From Ruminococcus sp. (GTDB taxonomy: Bacteria; Bacillota; Clostridia; Oscillospirales; Ruminococcaceae): a stretch of DNA of 63,346 nucleotides. Numbering within the stretch: the first letter of the stretch is position 1; each line of letters starts with the position of its first letter. The notes under the pieces are model-generated. The model did not search any database and had not been told where the DNA came from. It saw only the letters and a list, made by a program, of their open reading frames with translations. Both the position numbers and the translations under genes were made by a program. Below are positions 36,114-44,133 of this stretch, piece by piece. The stretch covers positions 1-63,346 of the forward strand of contig JAISIH010000071.1 of NCBI GenBank assembly GCA_031262105.1, written 5' to 3'.

Positions 36114-37475
36114 ATGTACCAAATTATAGCAATAGCAGTTCTCGTTGTCATCGTTTTCTCGGCTTTCATGGCGATCCTCTCGCGTTACCGCAAATGCCCT
36201 TCCGACAAAGTGCTGGTCATCTACGGCAAGGTGGGGCGTGATTCCGACGGTTCGACACGTTCCGCTCGCTGTATTCACGGCGGCGCGGCGTTCATCGTTC
36301 CGGTTATCCAGTCGTACCAATATATGGATTTAACACCGATTTCGATGAACGTTGACCTGCGTAACGCCCTCTCGAAGCAAAATATCCGCGTTGACGTTCC
36401 CTCGCGTTTCACCGTCGGGATTTCAACCGAGCCTTCGGTTATGCAAAATGCCGCCGAACGCTTACTGGGACTCAAGATGGCAGAGGTTCAAGAGCTTGCC
36501 CGCGACATTATTTTCGGTCAACTTCGCCTCGTCGTTGCCACAATGGACATCGAAGAAATTAACTCCGACCGCGACAAATTCCTTGCCGCTGTTTCCGCAA
36601 ACGTTGAAAATGAACTTAAAAAAATCGGTTTGCGCCTCATAAATGTCAATGTTACTGACATTAACGACGAATCCGGCTACATCGAAGCTCTCGGTAAAGA
36701 AGCTGCCGCGAAGGCTATTAACGACGCGAAAAAATCCGTAGCCGAAAAAGACCGCGACGGTGAAATCGGTCAAGCCGAAGCCCACCGCGACCAGCGTATC
36801 CGCGTTTCCGAGGCAAATGCCCTTGCAATCAAGGGCGAAAACGACTCGAAAATTGAAGTCTCTCGCTCCGAAGCAAAACGCCGCGAACAAGAGGCAGAAG
36901 CCCTCAAAATCGCCATGGCTGCCGAGGCTGTTCAACAAGCCCGCGCAAAAGCCGAAGCCTACAAAGCCCAGCAAGAAGCCGAACTCGTTCGCTTCGAGCT
37001 AGAAAAAACCCGCGGTCAAGCCGATGTAATCGCCAAAGCCCAAATCTCCAAAGAACAAGCCGAAATCGAAGCCGAAGCCGATGCCTCCGTTCTCCGCCGC
37101 AAAGCCCAAGGTGAGGCAGACGCAATCTACGCCAAGCTCGAAGCCCAAGCCCGCGGCTCCCGCGAAATCCTCGAAAAACAAGCCGAAGGTATGGCGAAAC
37201 TTATCGAAGTTTCCGGCGATGCCAACTCCGCCGTTAAACTCATAATCGCCGACAAGTTAGAAGACCTCACCCGCATCCAAGTAGAAGCCATCAAGAACAT
37301 AAAAATCGACAAAGTTACAGTTTGGGACAGCGGTCAAGGCACCTCCGAAGACGGCAAAACTTCGACCGCCGGCTTCCTCTCCGGTATGCTCAAATCCGTA
37401 CCCCCTCTCTCCGACCTCTTTAACCAATCCGGCATGGAACTCCCGGAACTTCTTGGTAAAAAGGTCGATGAATAA
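36114..37475 (+). CDS. flotillin-like membrane scaffold protein
   Basis: The start at 36114, 6 bases after AGAGGAG, gives 453 residues. A short membrane anchor (IIAIAVLVVIVFSAFMAIL) is followed by an SPFH/band-7 domain (about 30-190) and a long Ala/Glu-rich coiled coil (EAEAL, EAEADASV repeats to about 380). The C-terminus is Gly/Ser-rich. Bacterial flotillins (FloT/YuaG) organise membrane microdomains and influence fluidity and protein complexes. It is in an operon with its NfeD partner. Confidence 0.93.
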   Translation: MYQIIAIAVLVVIVFSAFMAILSRYRKCPSDKVLVIYGKVGRDSDGSTRSARCIHGGAAFIVPVIQSYQYMDLTPISMNVDLRNALSKQNIRVDVPSRFTVGISTEPSVMQNAAERLLGLKMAEVQELARDIIFGQLRLVVATMDIEEINSDRDKFLAAVSANVENELKKIGLRLINVNVTDINDESGYIEALGKEAAAKAINDAKKSVAEKDRDGEIGQAEAHRDQRIRVSEANALAIKGENDSKIEVSRSEAKRREQEAEALKIAMAAEAVQQARAKAEAYKAQQEAELVRFELEKTRGQADVIAKAQISKEQAEIEAEADASVLRRKAQGEADAIYAKLEAQARGSREILEKQAEGMAKLIEVSGDANSAVKLIIADKLEDLTRIQVEAIKNIKIDKVTVWDSGQGTSEDGKTSTAGFLSGMLKSVPPLSDLFNQSGMELPELLGKKVDE

Positions 37476-37486
37476 CTAACATACAC

Positions 37487-37520
37487 AAAACCGCCGCTGT
37501 CAATCACAACAGCGGCGGTT
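37487..37520. terminator. bidirectional terminator between flotillin and cellobiose phosphorylase
   Basis: AACCGCCGCTGT and ACAGCGGCGGTT form a perfect 12-bp GC-rich stem with an 8-nt loop. A and T runs outside allow use from both sides by the two convergent genes. Confidence 0.9.
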
Positions 37521-37533
37521 CGATTTATATGCT

Positions 37534-39975
37534 TTATCCCATTACAACAATTACTTCGTGAGTGCCTGCTTGCGGCGGGATTACGTTGCCTTCGATTGCT
37601 TTTCCGTCTACCGTTACCGACTTCACGCCTTTGTTGACGTGGGCGGGGTTTTCGATTTTGATGTTGTAGACTGCGTTTCGGAAGGTTCTTGAGATGCTGT
37701 AACCGTCCCAGTCACGCGGGATTGCCGGGTCAACCTTTAAGCCTTCGTAGTCGGGGATTATGCCGAGGATATATTGGGAGATTGCGACGAAATTCCACGC
37801 GGCGGTGCCTGTGAGCCACGAGTTTTTCGCTTCGCCGTGGCGTTTCGCGTCTTTTCCGGCAACCATTTGAGCGTAAACGTACGGCTCGGTGCGGTGGATT
37901 TCGGAGATGTCTTCGAGGAAGGCGGGAGCGATTTTCGAGTAGTATTCGTAAGCCATATCGCCGCGGCCGGCAACGGCTTCCGCACAGACAATCCATGCGT
38001 TGTTGTGGCAGAATATTCCTGCGTTTTCCTTGTAACCTGCGGGATAGGTCGAAATTTCGCCGTATTCGATATAGTATTTGGTAAATGCGGGATTATTTAA
38101 CACAAGCCCGTACTTTGTATCGAGGTATTTTTTAACGGAATCGAGGGTTTTAATGTCGTCGCCGGTTTCCTTGCCAAGCCCCGACATAACGCACCAACCC
38201 TGCGGCTCGATAAAGATTTTGCCCTCGGCGTTCTCCTTGCTGCCAACTTTCTTGCCGTTGTCGTCGTACGCCCGCAAGAACCATTCGCCGTCATAGCCGT
38301 ATTTCATAATCAGGTCGCGCATCTTGTCAATCTCAGCCTGAGCCTTGTCTGCGTCTGCGTTTAAGCCCTTTAGGCGGCAGAGCTTGACATATTCGGGACC
38401 GATTGAGGTAAACATACCCGCGATCATGACCGATTCGGCAACCTTGCCGTCTTTAGACGTGGTAATCTGGAAGCTCTGCCCGGGGGTGTCGGAGAAGCAG
38501 TTCAGGTTAAGGCAATCGTTCCAGTCGGCACGCCCGATAAGCGGCAAGCCATGCGGTCCGACGTTCTCGACAACGTGATAAAAGCTCCGTTTAAGGTGGT
38601 CAAGCAGAGGTTTTGATAAACTCTCGTCGTTTTTATACGGAACATTTTCGTCTAAGATTCCGAGGTCGCCGGTCTCCTTGATATAGGCGGCAGTTGACAG
38701 GATCATCCAGAGCGGATCATCGTTAAAGTTTGTGCCGGCTTCGTTGTTGCCCTTCTTTGTGAGGGGCTGATATTGGTGGTAGTTGCCGCCGTCCTCAAGC
38801 TGTGTTGCGGCGATATCGAGAATTCGCTCCCTTGCGCGTTCGGGAATTTGGTGTACAAAGCCCAAAATATCTTGGTTAGAGTCCCGGAAACCCATTCCGC
38901 GCCCGATTCCCGACTCAAAGTATGAAGCGGAACGGGAGAGGTTGAATGTTACCATACATTGGTATTGGTTCCATATATTAACCATGCGGTTAAGGTTTTC
39001 GTCTTTCGATTCAATGGTATATTTTGAGAGAAGCTTGTCCCAAGTATCCGCTAATTTAACGAGAGCTGCCTCCGCCTTCTCGGTTGTATCGTACTTCGAG
39101 AGCATTTCATAGGCGCGGGATTTGTTCATACTGCCGTCGGCGTTCCATTTTTCAGCCTTCGGGTTCTCGACATAGCCCAAGATGAAAACGAGTGATTTTG
39201 ACTCGCCCGGAGCAAGTGTAATTTCCTTATAATGGGATGCAACAGGCGACCAGCCATCCGCAACGGAATTACGCGGCTTGCCATCCATAACGGTTTGCGG
39301 GTTGTGGAAGCCGTTATAAAGCCCCATAAAGGTTTCGCGGTCGGTGTCGAAGCCGTCCGCCATGTCGTTCACGCCGTAGAATGCGAAGTGGTTACGGCGT
39401 TCTTTGTATTCGGTTTTGTGGTAAATTATAGAGGATTTTTCACCGAATTCAAGTTCAACCTCACCGGTGTTGAAGTTTCTCTGGAAGTTTGTGGAATCGT
39501 CCTGTGCATCCCAAAGACACCACTCTAAAAATGACCATAACTTGAATGTTTTGGGGGTATTCCCCTCGTTAGTCAGCTTCATAAGCTGAACTTCGCCGGT
39601 GAAATCCTCGGGAACGAAGAATGTAACATTCGCGCGGAGGTTGTTTTTTACGCCGTCAATCACCGTGTAGCCCATGCCGTGGCGGCAAACATAGCTGTCA
39701 AGCTCCGTTTTCACGGGCGACCAGCCGGGGTTCCAGACGGTATCGCCGTCCTTGATGTAAAAATATCTGCCACCGACGTCTGTGGGGACGTTGTTGTAGC
39801 GATAGCGGGTAATTCTCGCGAGGCGGGCATCTTTATAGAAGCTGTAGCCGCCGGCGGTGTTTGAAATCAGGGAAAAGAACGCCTGTGTTCCGAGGTAATT
39901 TATCCAAGGATAGGGGGTTTTTGGATTTTTTATGACATATTCTTTATTTTTATCATCAAAATAACCGTATTTCAT
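37534..39975 (-). CDS. cellobiose phosphorylase (GH94)
   Basis: A cytosolic enzyme that splits cellobiose with phosphate into glucose-1-phosphate and glucose, saving ATP. The 813 residues match the usual length of about 810. The N-terminal beta-sandwich begins [15 protein letters not shown]. The catalytic Asp lies in [16 protein letters not shown]. The phosphate-site region SWLTGTAAW and the [17 protein letters not shown] stretch are characteristic. A strong GGAGG precedes the ATG. pfkA, further upstream, handles the sugar phosphates downstream in glycolysis. Laminaribiose or chitobiose phosphorylases share the fold, but the sequence looks closest to cellobiose enzymes of Ruminococcus and Clostridium. 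Confidence 0.92.
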   Translation of the reverse strand: MKYGYFDDKNKEYVIKNPKTPYPWINYLGTQAFFSLISNTAGGYSFYKDARLARITRYRYNNVPTDVGGRYFYIKDGDTVWNPGWSPVKTELDSYVCRHGMGYTVIDGVKNNLRANVTFFVPEDFTGEVQLMKLTNEGNTPKTFKLWSFLEWCLWDAQDDSTNFQRNFNTGEVELEFGEKSSIIYHKTEYKERRNHFAFYGVNDMADGFDTDRETFMGLYNGFHNPQTVMDGKPRNSVADGWSPVASHYKEITLAPGESKSLVFILGYVENPKAEKWNADGSMNKSRAYEMLSKYDTTEKAEAALVKLADTWDKLLSKYTIESKDENLNRMVNIWNQYQCMVTFNLSRSASYFESGIGRGMGFRDSNQDILGFVHQIPERARERILDIAATQLEDGGNYHQYQPLTKKGNNEAGTNFNDDPLWMILSTAAYIKETGDLGILDENVPYKNDESLSKPLLDHLKRSFYHVVENVGPHGLPLIGRADWNDCLNLNCFSDTPGQSFQITTSKDGKVAESVMIAGMFTSIGPEYVKLCRLKGLNADADKAQAEIDKMRDLIMKYGYDGEWFLRAYDDNGKKVGSKENAEGKIFIEPQGWCVMSGLGKETGDDIKTLDSVKKYLDTKYGLVLNNPAFTKYYIEYGEISTYPAGYKENAGIFCHNNAWIVCAEAVAGRGDMAYEYYSKIAPAFLEDISEIHRTEPYVYAQMVAGKDAKRHGEAKNSWLTGTAAWNFVAISQYILGIIPDYEGLKVDPAIPRDWDGYSISRTFRNAVYNIKIENPAHVNKGVKSVTVDGKAIEGNVIPPQAGTHEVIVVMG

Positions 39976-40046
39976 GTAAATTCCTCCGGTTTTTGCTCAT
40001 AATTATATACATAAAATTACAGTTTTACCTGTTATAATATGTAAAT

Positions 40047-40616
40047 TCAATTTGTTTTTATATTATAAATCTTGTGGTGTAAAACTATAATCTGCGGGAG
40101 AAGCAGTGCGAGGAGAACGCTGTAAACAGGAAGTTCAATTGCGGCTTTCGCAAGGCGGGTAAGGAACGCCGGGAGCGTCGGGGAGAGAGAGCCAACCCAC
40201 ATCAGCACCCCGGTATTTAGCAGTGCTGTTATAAAAATGCTGTCCGCCGCTCTTGCAATTACTGCAAAAACTGCTAAATTTTTGCCGGTACGCTCGAAAA
40301 GCAAAAACCCGTAGATAAGCCCGGTTAAGGCGGCTGTGACGGTGAGCTGCCAGATCGGCGCGTAGCTTGACAGAACGCAGCCTAAAAGGTCGCCGCAAAC
40401 GCATAATAGTGCAGTCGGAAGCGGTCCGAACAACGCGCCGGTAATTGCGACAGCGATGAATGAGAGATTGAATTTGAAGGCATCGCCGACCTTTATTGTC
40501 ATGTAATCGAGAACGATAAAAGTCGCAAGAAGCATCCCAAGAGTAACCAGATTTTGGACTGTGAATTTGAACTGAAAGTACCTTTTTATGCCAAGTGATT
40601 TTGTAAAGTCTGCCAT
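40047..40616 (-). CDS. folT: folate-specific S component of an ECF transporter
   Basis: It starts at MADFTKSLGIKRYFQ (ATG 40616), 8 bases after GGAGG, giving 189 residues with about six membrane helices. NLVTLGMLLATFIVLDY, FKFNLSFIAVAITGALFGP and the AALTGLIYGFLLFER helix match folate-type S components. It binds folate and needs EcfA1-EcfA2-EcfT, encoded at 51836-54352, for uptake. A THF-type riboswitch precedes it, which supports the assignment. Confidence 0.92.
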   Translation of the reverse strand: MADFTKSLGIKRYFQFKFTVQNLVTLGMLLATFIVLDYMTIKVGDAFKFNLSFIAVAITGALFGPLPTALLCVCGDLLGCVLSSYAPIWQLTVTAALTGLIYGFLLFERTGKNLAVFAVIARAADSIFITALLNTGVLMWVGSLSPTLPAFLTRLAKAAIELPVYSVLLALLLPQIIVLHHKIYNIKTN

Positions 40617-40617
40617 A

Positions 40618-40668
40618 ATAACGCCTCCGTTTATAATGGCTAAAACTGCCATAACGATGGGGCGTTAT
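40618..40668 (-). promoter_or_regulatory. alternative pairing that can hide the folT ribosome site
   Basis: Just after the riboswitch, ATAACGCC (minus strand of 40661-40668) can pair with GGCGTTAT, which directly follows and includes the end of the folT ribosome site (40618-40625). The same strand can instead form a local hairpin with CGTTAT at 40651-40656. The two are mutually exclusive, the plan expected for a translational switch. Confidence 0.55.
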
Positions 40669-40821
40669 GAACATTTTCAGCGGAATGCGGAAAATGAATC
40701 GCACGAAACTTAAATCGTTTTCGTCAAAGCGGCAACTTCCCGTCCGCTCTGCACTACACAGGGATAACCGGGTTACCCAACGGGTACACCCCCTGTACGC
40801 TCATTTTCCTACTCTGTGTTC
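40669..40821 (-). promoter_or_regulatory. tetrahydrofolate riboswitch with an extra hairpin in the core
   Basis: Read on the minus strand: P1 GAACACAG with CTG...TGTTC; GAGTAGG; P2 GGAAAATGA with TCATTTTCC; the start of the conserved strand GCGT; P3 AGAGCGG/CCGCTTT with loop ACGGGAAGTTG; P4 ACGAAAAC/GTTTCGT; then GCATTCCGC. This follows the class I THF riboswitch (GAGUAG, GCGUUAAGUG, GGGA in the P3 loop, GCAUCCGC) and lies before folT. Between GCGT and TAGTGC an extra 40-nt hairpin (40757-40796) interrupts the conserved GCGUUAAGUG strand. Confidence 0.72.
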
Positions 40822-40827
40822 GGGAAT

Positions 40828-40924
40828 CTGTCCTCTCGCACCTGTCCTCTCGCCTCTGTCCTCTGTTCTGTCTTCTGTCTTCTCGCCTCTGTCTTCTGTC
40901 TTCTCGCCTCTGTCCTCTGTTCTG
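40828..40924. repeat. CTGTCCTCT/CTGTCTTCTCGCCT tandem repeat between pfkA and folT
   Basis: The plus strand is built from CTGTCCTCT, CTGTCTTCT and CTCGCCT pieces, with a clear 21-base period in the middle. It begins directly after the pfkA stop and runs to the riboswitch, so it stands where a folT promoter would be. The same family occurs at 46562, 47235 and 51260. Confidence 0.85.
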
Positions 40925-41899
40925 TTAAAGGCTGATTTCGTCAGCGATGTGGTAGAGGTTCATGTCGAAGGGCTTCGTCATTTTCAGGGCTTCTTCGATA
41001 TCGTAGTCGATTACAAAGCCGCCGCGTTCACCTACAACGCGCCTGCTTATGCCGTCGTCGAGGAGGTTGACTGCGTGATAACCCATTTGTGTGGCGGAAA
41101 CTCTGTCGCGAAGGGTCGGATTGCCGCCGCGCTGAACGTGTCCGAGGTTTGTTGCGCGGGCTTCGACGCCCGTTGTTTCGGCGAGTTTTGCCGCAATTTC
41201 GTCGGCTGTAATTCCCTCAATATTACAAACGCCTTCCGAGACAACTACCATAAAATGGTGTTTACCCGTCGCTTGCATAGCCTTCATTTTGCCGACAATT
41301 TCGTCGAGGTTAAAATCGCGTTCCATTGTGATAATTGCCATTGCTCCGACGGCTGTACCGACGTTGAGGGCGATCCAGCCGGCCTTGTTGCCCATTACTT
41401 CGACGACAGAGCAGCGGTCATGGGACTGGATTGTGTCGCGAAGTTTGTCAGCCATTTCCATTGCCGTGTTCATTGCCGTGTCGTAGCCGATTGTGTAGTC
41501 TGTGCAGGCGATGTCGTTGTCGATTGTTCCGGGAACGCCGATGCAAGGCAACCCCGCTTTTGTGAGGTCAAGCGCGCCTCTGAAAGATCCGTCGCCGCCG
41601 ATTACAACAAGCCCTTTAAGGAAAAGCGAGTCGCAGTTTTCCTTGCCCTTCACGACGTTGTCCCACTCCTTGAATTCAAGGCAGCGAGCCGTGCCGAGGA
41701 TTGTTCCGCCGCAGTGAATTATATCCGAAACATCACGCGCCGAAAGCGACATATACTTGTTATAAAGAAGCCCGTTATAGCCCTTTAAGAAGCCGACAAC
41801 CTCGTATCCTTTGGCAATTGCAGCCCTCGTCACGGCACGGATACAGGCATTCATGCCCGGCGCATCGCCGCCGCTTGTTAAGACTCCGATTCTATCCAT
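40925..41899 (-). CDS. pfkA: ATP-dependent 6-phosphofructokinase
   Basis: It phosphorylates fructose-6-phosphate, the committed step of glycolysis. Motifs are LTSGGDAPGMNACIRA, GGDGSFRGA (Gly after GGD, typical of ATP rather than pyrophosphate use) and PGTIDNDI with the catalytic Asp. HVQRGGNPT is the allosteric-region mark. The ATG at 41899 (324 residues) stands 5-6 bases after AGGTGGG. A GTG three codons upstream is less likely. It has its own promoter at 41970-41998. Confidence 0.96.
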   Translation of the reverse strand: MDRIGVLTSGGDAPGMNACIRAVTRAAIAKGYEVVGFLKGYNGLLYNKYMSLSARDVSDIIHCGGTILGTARCLEFKEWDNVVKGKENCDSLFLKGLVVIGGDGSFRGALDLTKAGLPCIGVPGTIDNDIACTDYTIGYDTAMNTAMEMADKLRDTIQSHDRCSVVEVMGNKAGWIALNVGTAVGAMAIITMERDFNLDEIVGKMKAMQATGKHHFMVVVSEGVCNIEGITADEIAAKLAETTGVEARATNLGHVQRGGNPTLRDRVSATQMGYHAVNLLDDGISRRVVGERGGFVIDYDIEEALKMTKPFDMNLYHIADEISL

Positions 41900-41969
41900 T
41901 TTTCCCACCTATTTCATGCAACAATGGTATTTATAACCATATGCAGTATAACATATCATTACTCGTTAC

Positions 41970-41998
41970 ATTGTACATTATTTGCGTGGATTTGTCAA
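41970..41998 (-). promoter_or_regulatory. promoter of pfkA
   Basis: TTGACA and TACAAT with a 17-base spacer on the minus strand, about 70 bases upstream of the start codon. It may also drive folT by read-through, since no terminator is seen between the two. Confidence 0.8.
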
Positions 41999-42046
41999 GT
42001 ATTCATAATTTATTTAACGAAAATTTAACTGTAAGGTAAAATAAAT

Positions 42047-43198
42047 TTAAGTTTTATCCGAAATCGGTGTGGGCTGGCAATTATTTGTCCACGAAAGGGA
42101 GCTTATTGAACACGGAATTATCCGAGAATCGGATATATCAACACCGCCGTCTTCGTCGATTTCAAAATCTTGCTGGAAAATCATGGTGTTTTTGTCGGCG
42201 GGGTTCGAGTGTCCCCCGTAACAGAAATTCCCGAGACTGTAAACGATATTTACACCGTTATAGTTTTCAACTTCACCCAAGACGTGCGTGTGAGAGCCGA
42301 TTACAAGGTCTGCACCCGCATCAACCGCCGCGTGACCGAGATAAGTCTGCGTTTTCGTCGGGGTATATTGCCGCTCAACCCCCCAGTGAAAGCTGACTAT
42401 TATAATATCGCATTTTAGTTTCGCCGAGGTAATTCGCTCTGTAATCTGTTCTGCGGTGTGGTCCCATTCGGTGAAGCCCAAAAACCCGAAAGTTACGCCC
42501 TGTTTTTCTATGTAATATTCGTCATCGTAACCGAAATATCCGATACCTGCGTTTTTTACCGTTGAAATTGTATCTGCTTTTCCCTGCGACAAAAAATCGT
42601 TGTGATGGTTATTCGCAACATTTACAACGTCAACGTTTCCGGCGGTTAATATGTCGATGTATTCCGGCTTTCCGCGGAAGAGAAAACTGCGGTTTTTGCG
42701 GCGGTTGTCGGAGGTTGTAAGCGTACCTTCAAGGTTAACGACGGTGATGTCGTCTTTATCGAAAATGTCCGCAACATTCGCCAAGTACCAATCGGGAGTA
42801 TGTTCGCTGTAAGACTGCGCAAACCGCGATTCCCCCTGACTTTGAACGTCCCCGCCGAGAGTAAAATCCCCCGCCGCTGAGACGGTTATCTTTATCGGTG
42901 CGGGAGGCGTAATTGTTTTAGCGGACACGGTTTCGTTGTGCGGATTTTCGTACACGTTTTCCGTGTTGTACGCGGTTTCGGTGTGCGGAATTTCGTACAC
43001 GCTTTTCGTGTTGTACGCGGTTTCTGCGTATGTATTTTCGTACGCTGTTTCCGTGTATATTGCAGTTTCGGTAACTGCATTTTCATACACGGTTTCGGTT
43101 TGTGTGCGAATTGTTTCGCTTGCTGCGGCAGGCATTATTAAAAACAAAATAGTGATGAAAAACGCCGCAAAGAGGGTGATAATTTTACGTACTGACAT
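42047..43198 (-). CDS. CapA/PgsA-type metallophosphatase-fold protein
   Basis: A 383-residue secreted or anchored protein. An N-terminal signal/anchor (ITLFAAFFITILFLIMPAAASE) is followed by a repeat linker (about 28-95) and the CapA domain. The domain motifs are SAAGDFTLGGDV, NLEGTLT, NVANNHHNDF, VSFHWGVERQ and IGSHTHVLG. CapA/PgsA proteins take part in poly-gamma-glutamate or other capsule export in some species, but no pgsBC genes are here. GGAGG precedes the ATG. The linker is built from TETAYENTYAETAYN-type units. Confidence 0.85.
   Translation of the reverse strand: MSVRKIITLFAAFFITILFLIMPAAASETIRTQTETVYENAVTETAIYTETAYENTYAETAYNTKSVYEIPHTETAYNTENVYENPHNETVSAKTITPPAPIKITVSAAGDFTLGGDVQSQGESRFAQSYSEHTPDWYLANVADIFDKDDITVVNLEGTLTTSDNRRKNRSFLFRGKPEYIDILTAGNVDVVNVANNHHNDFLSQGKADTISTVKNAGIGYFGYDDEYYIEKQGVTFGFLGFTEWDHTAEQITERITSAKLKCDIIIVSFHWGVERQYTPTKTQTYLGHAAVDAGADLVIGSHTHVLGEVENYNGVNIVYSLGNFCYGGHSNPADKNTMIFQQDFEIDEDGGVDISDSRIIPCSISSLSWTNNCQPTPISDKT
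42893..43113 (-). repeat. CGTGTA hairpin repeats encoding the CapA linker
   Basis: On the minus strand the DNA is a chain of inverted repeats. The clearest is CCGTGTAT paired with ATACACGG enclosing TGCAGTT paired with AACTGCA. In protein it reads as Tyr/Thr/Glu/Asn-rich units (NTENVYENPHNETV type). The CCGTGTA arms match the non-coding repeats before argS at 4081-4236. Confidence 0.75.
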
Positions 43199-43310
43199 AA
43201 TAAACCTCCGATATTTTATGGTATATTACATATTTTACCATAATTTATCCGAAGAATATGTCATATTTTGGTATATATAAAAATAACGCCCGGGCGGCGT
43301 AATGTACATA

Positions 43311-43426
43311 TATAGCATTTCCACTTGAGATTTAGAAAATCTCAAGCCGCAACTTGCGTTGCGGAACACGGCTTAAGCCGTGTTTGTAAATCATATATAG
43401 CTTAAATAGGAAGTGGGAGTGCTATA
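43311..43426. repeat. third hairpin cluster, enclosed by a 16-bp outer stem
   Basis: The outer arms 43311-43326 and 43411-43426 pair over 16 positions if two G-U pairs are allowed. Inside are CTTGAGATTT/AAATCTCAAG (loop AGA), CCGCAAC/GTTGCGG (loop TTGC) and AACACGGC/GCCGTGTT (loop TTAA), then a copy of CATATATAGC that also flanks the left arm. Sequence differs from elements A and B. The rest of the 475-base gap 43199-43674 holds a CGCCCGGGCG palindrome near 43290, a terminator and tandem repeats. Confidence 0.8.
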
Positions 43427-43452
43427 AAAAGCGTTCTAAACATAGACTTAAA

Positions 43453-43482
43453 CAAAAAAGCGGACAACCGTAATTGTCCGCT
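43453..43482 (-). terminator. terminator of the abrB-like gene
   Basis: AGCGGACAA and TTGTCCGCT form a 9-bp stem with a 6-nt loop, followed on the minus strand by TTTTTTG. It lies about 195 bases after the abrB stop codon, beyond the tandem repeats. Confidence 0.85.
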
Positions 43483-43572
43483 ATATGTAACTTATGTGTC
43501 TACAGCTGTTCGTTCCGTGGAGGGTTTGTCAATCCTCCGCCCGGAATGTTAAGTGCAGAATTCGGCTCCGCC

Positions 43573-43723
43573 GTTCGGGGATACAGTCAGCGCAGATGCT
43601 TAGCTCCCGTGTTCGGGGATACAGCCTCAGCAGATGCACTGCCTTGCGTTCGGGGGTACAGTCAGCGCAGGTGCTTAGCTCTTAAGCTCGGAGATACAGT
43701 CAGCGCAGATGCATTTCCCTTTG
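43573..43723. repeat. four tandem copies of a 38-bp unit at the abrB 3' end
   Basis: Units begin at 43573, 43611, 43648 and 43686, each with GTTCGGGGATACAGTCAGCG or a close variant followed by CAGATGC. The last copy is coding, giving CICADCISEL at the abrB C-terminus. The stop codon falls inside the next copy. Because 38 (or 37) is not a multiple of three, the other copies are out of frame and non-coding. Confidence 0.85.
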
Positions 43724-43914
43724 AAGTCAACGCAGTTTTCGTCGTTTCCGCAGATAATGCAGGAGGATTTGTACTTGCGGAGGATTATGTTGTCGCCTTC
43801 AACAAAGATTTCAAGAGGGTCTTTCTCAACGATGTTCATATTCTTGCGGAGTTCCATCGGGAGAACAATTCTTCCGAGTTCATCAATTTTACGGGTAATT
43901 CCAGTAGCTTTCAT
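43675..43914 (-). CDS. AbrB/SpoVT-type transition-state regulator with zinc knuckle
   Basis: The start MKATGITRKIDELGRIVLPMELRKNMNI is the swapped-hairpin AbrB DNA-binding domain. Residues after about 50 form a Cys-rich tail (CIICGNDENCVDFKGKCICADC), a zinc-knuckle-like pair typical of a clostridial AbrB subgroup. It has 79 residues, and a TTG four codons upstream is an alternative start. AbrB-type regulators control the switch to stationary phase and sporulation. spmA-spmB lie next door on the other strand. The C-terminal codons come from a tandem repeat. Confidence 0.9.
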   Translation of the reverse strand: MKATGITRKIDELGRIVLPMELRKNMNIVEKDPLEIFVEGDNIILRKYKSSCIICGNDENCVDFKGKCICADCISELKS

Positions 43915-44038
43915 TTTCTTACACAACTCTTTCTATATAAGATTCGCCGTATCGGCGGATTCTTTCTGTAAGTCTTTGGGAAATCGTATGTTTTTGCCCG
44001 TTTTCTTTCCGTCGCAATTCCACACCGACTTTACTGTA

Positions 44039-44068
44039 ATTATATCATATTATGGGAAATGTTGTCGA
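44039..44068 (-). promoter_or_regulatory. promoter of the abrB-like gene
   Basis: TCGACA and TATAAT are 18 bases apart on the minus strand, giving a leader of roughly 118 bases. It overlaps the upstream region of the divergent spmA gene, so the two units share this control region. Confidence 0.6.
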
Positions 44069-44133
44069 ACTATTGTTGTTAATTGTATGTAAAAATTATG
44101 TTAATTTAGGTTGACAATTCAGGGTGATTTTCT

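Noticed and set aside
40828-40924. CRISPR array or origin iterons between pfkA and folT
   Set aside because: The units are 7-21 bases with no unique spacers, and the same units occur inside coding genes elsewhere.
40667-41788. Long plus-strand open frame opposite pfkA (373 codons)
   Set aside because: The protein is low in complexity (repeat-derived Leu/Ser/Pro start, His/Cys/Val-rich rest), lacks a ribosome site and is antisense to a complete pfkA.
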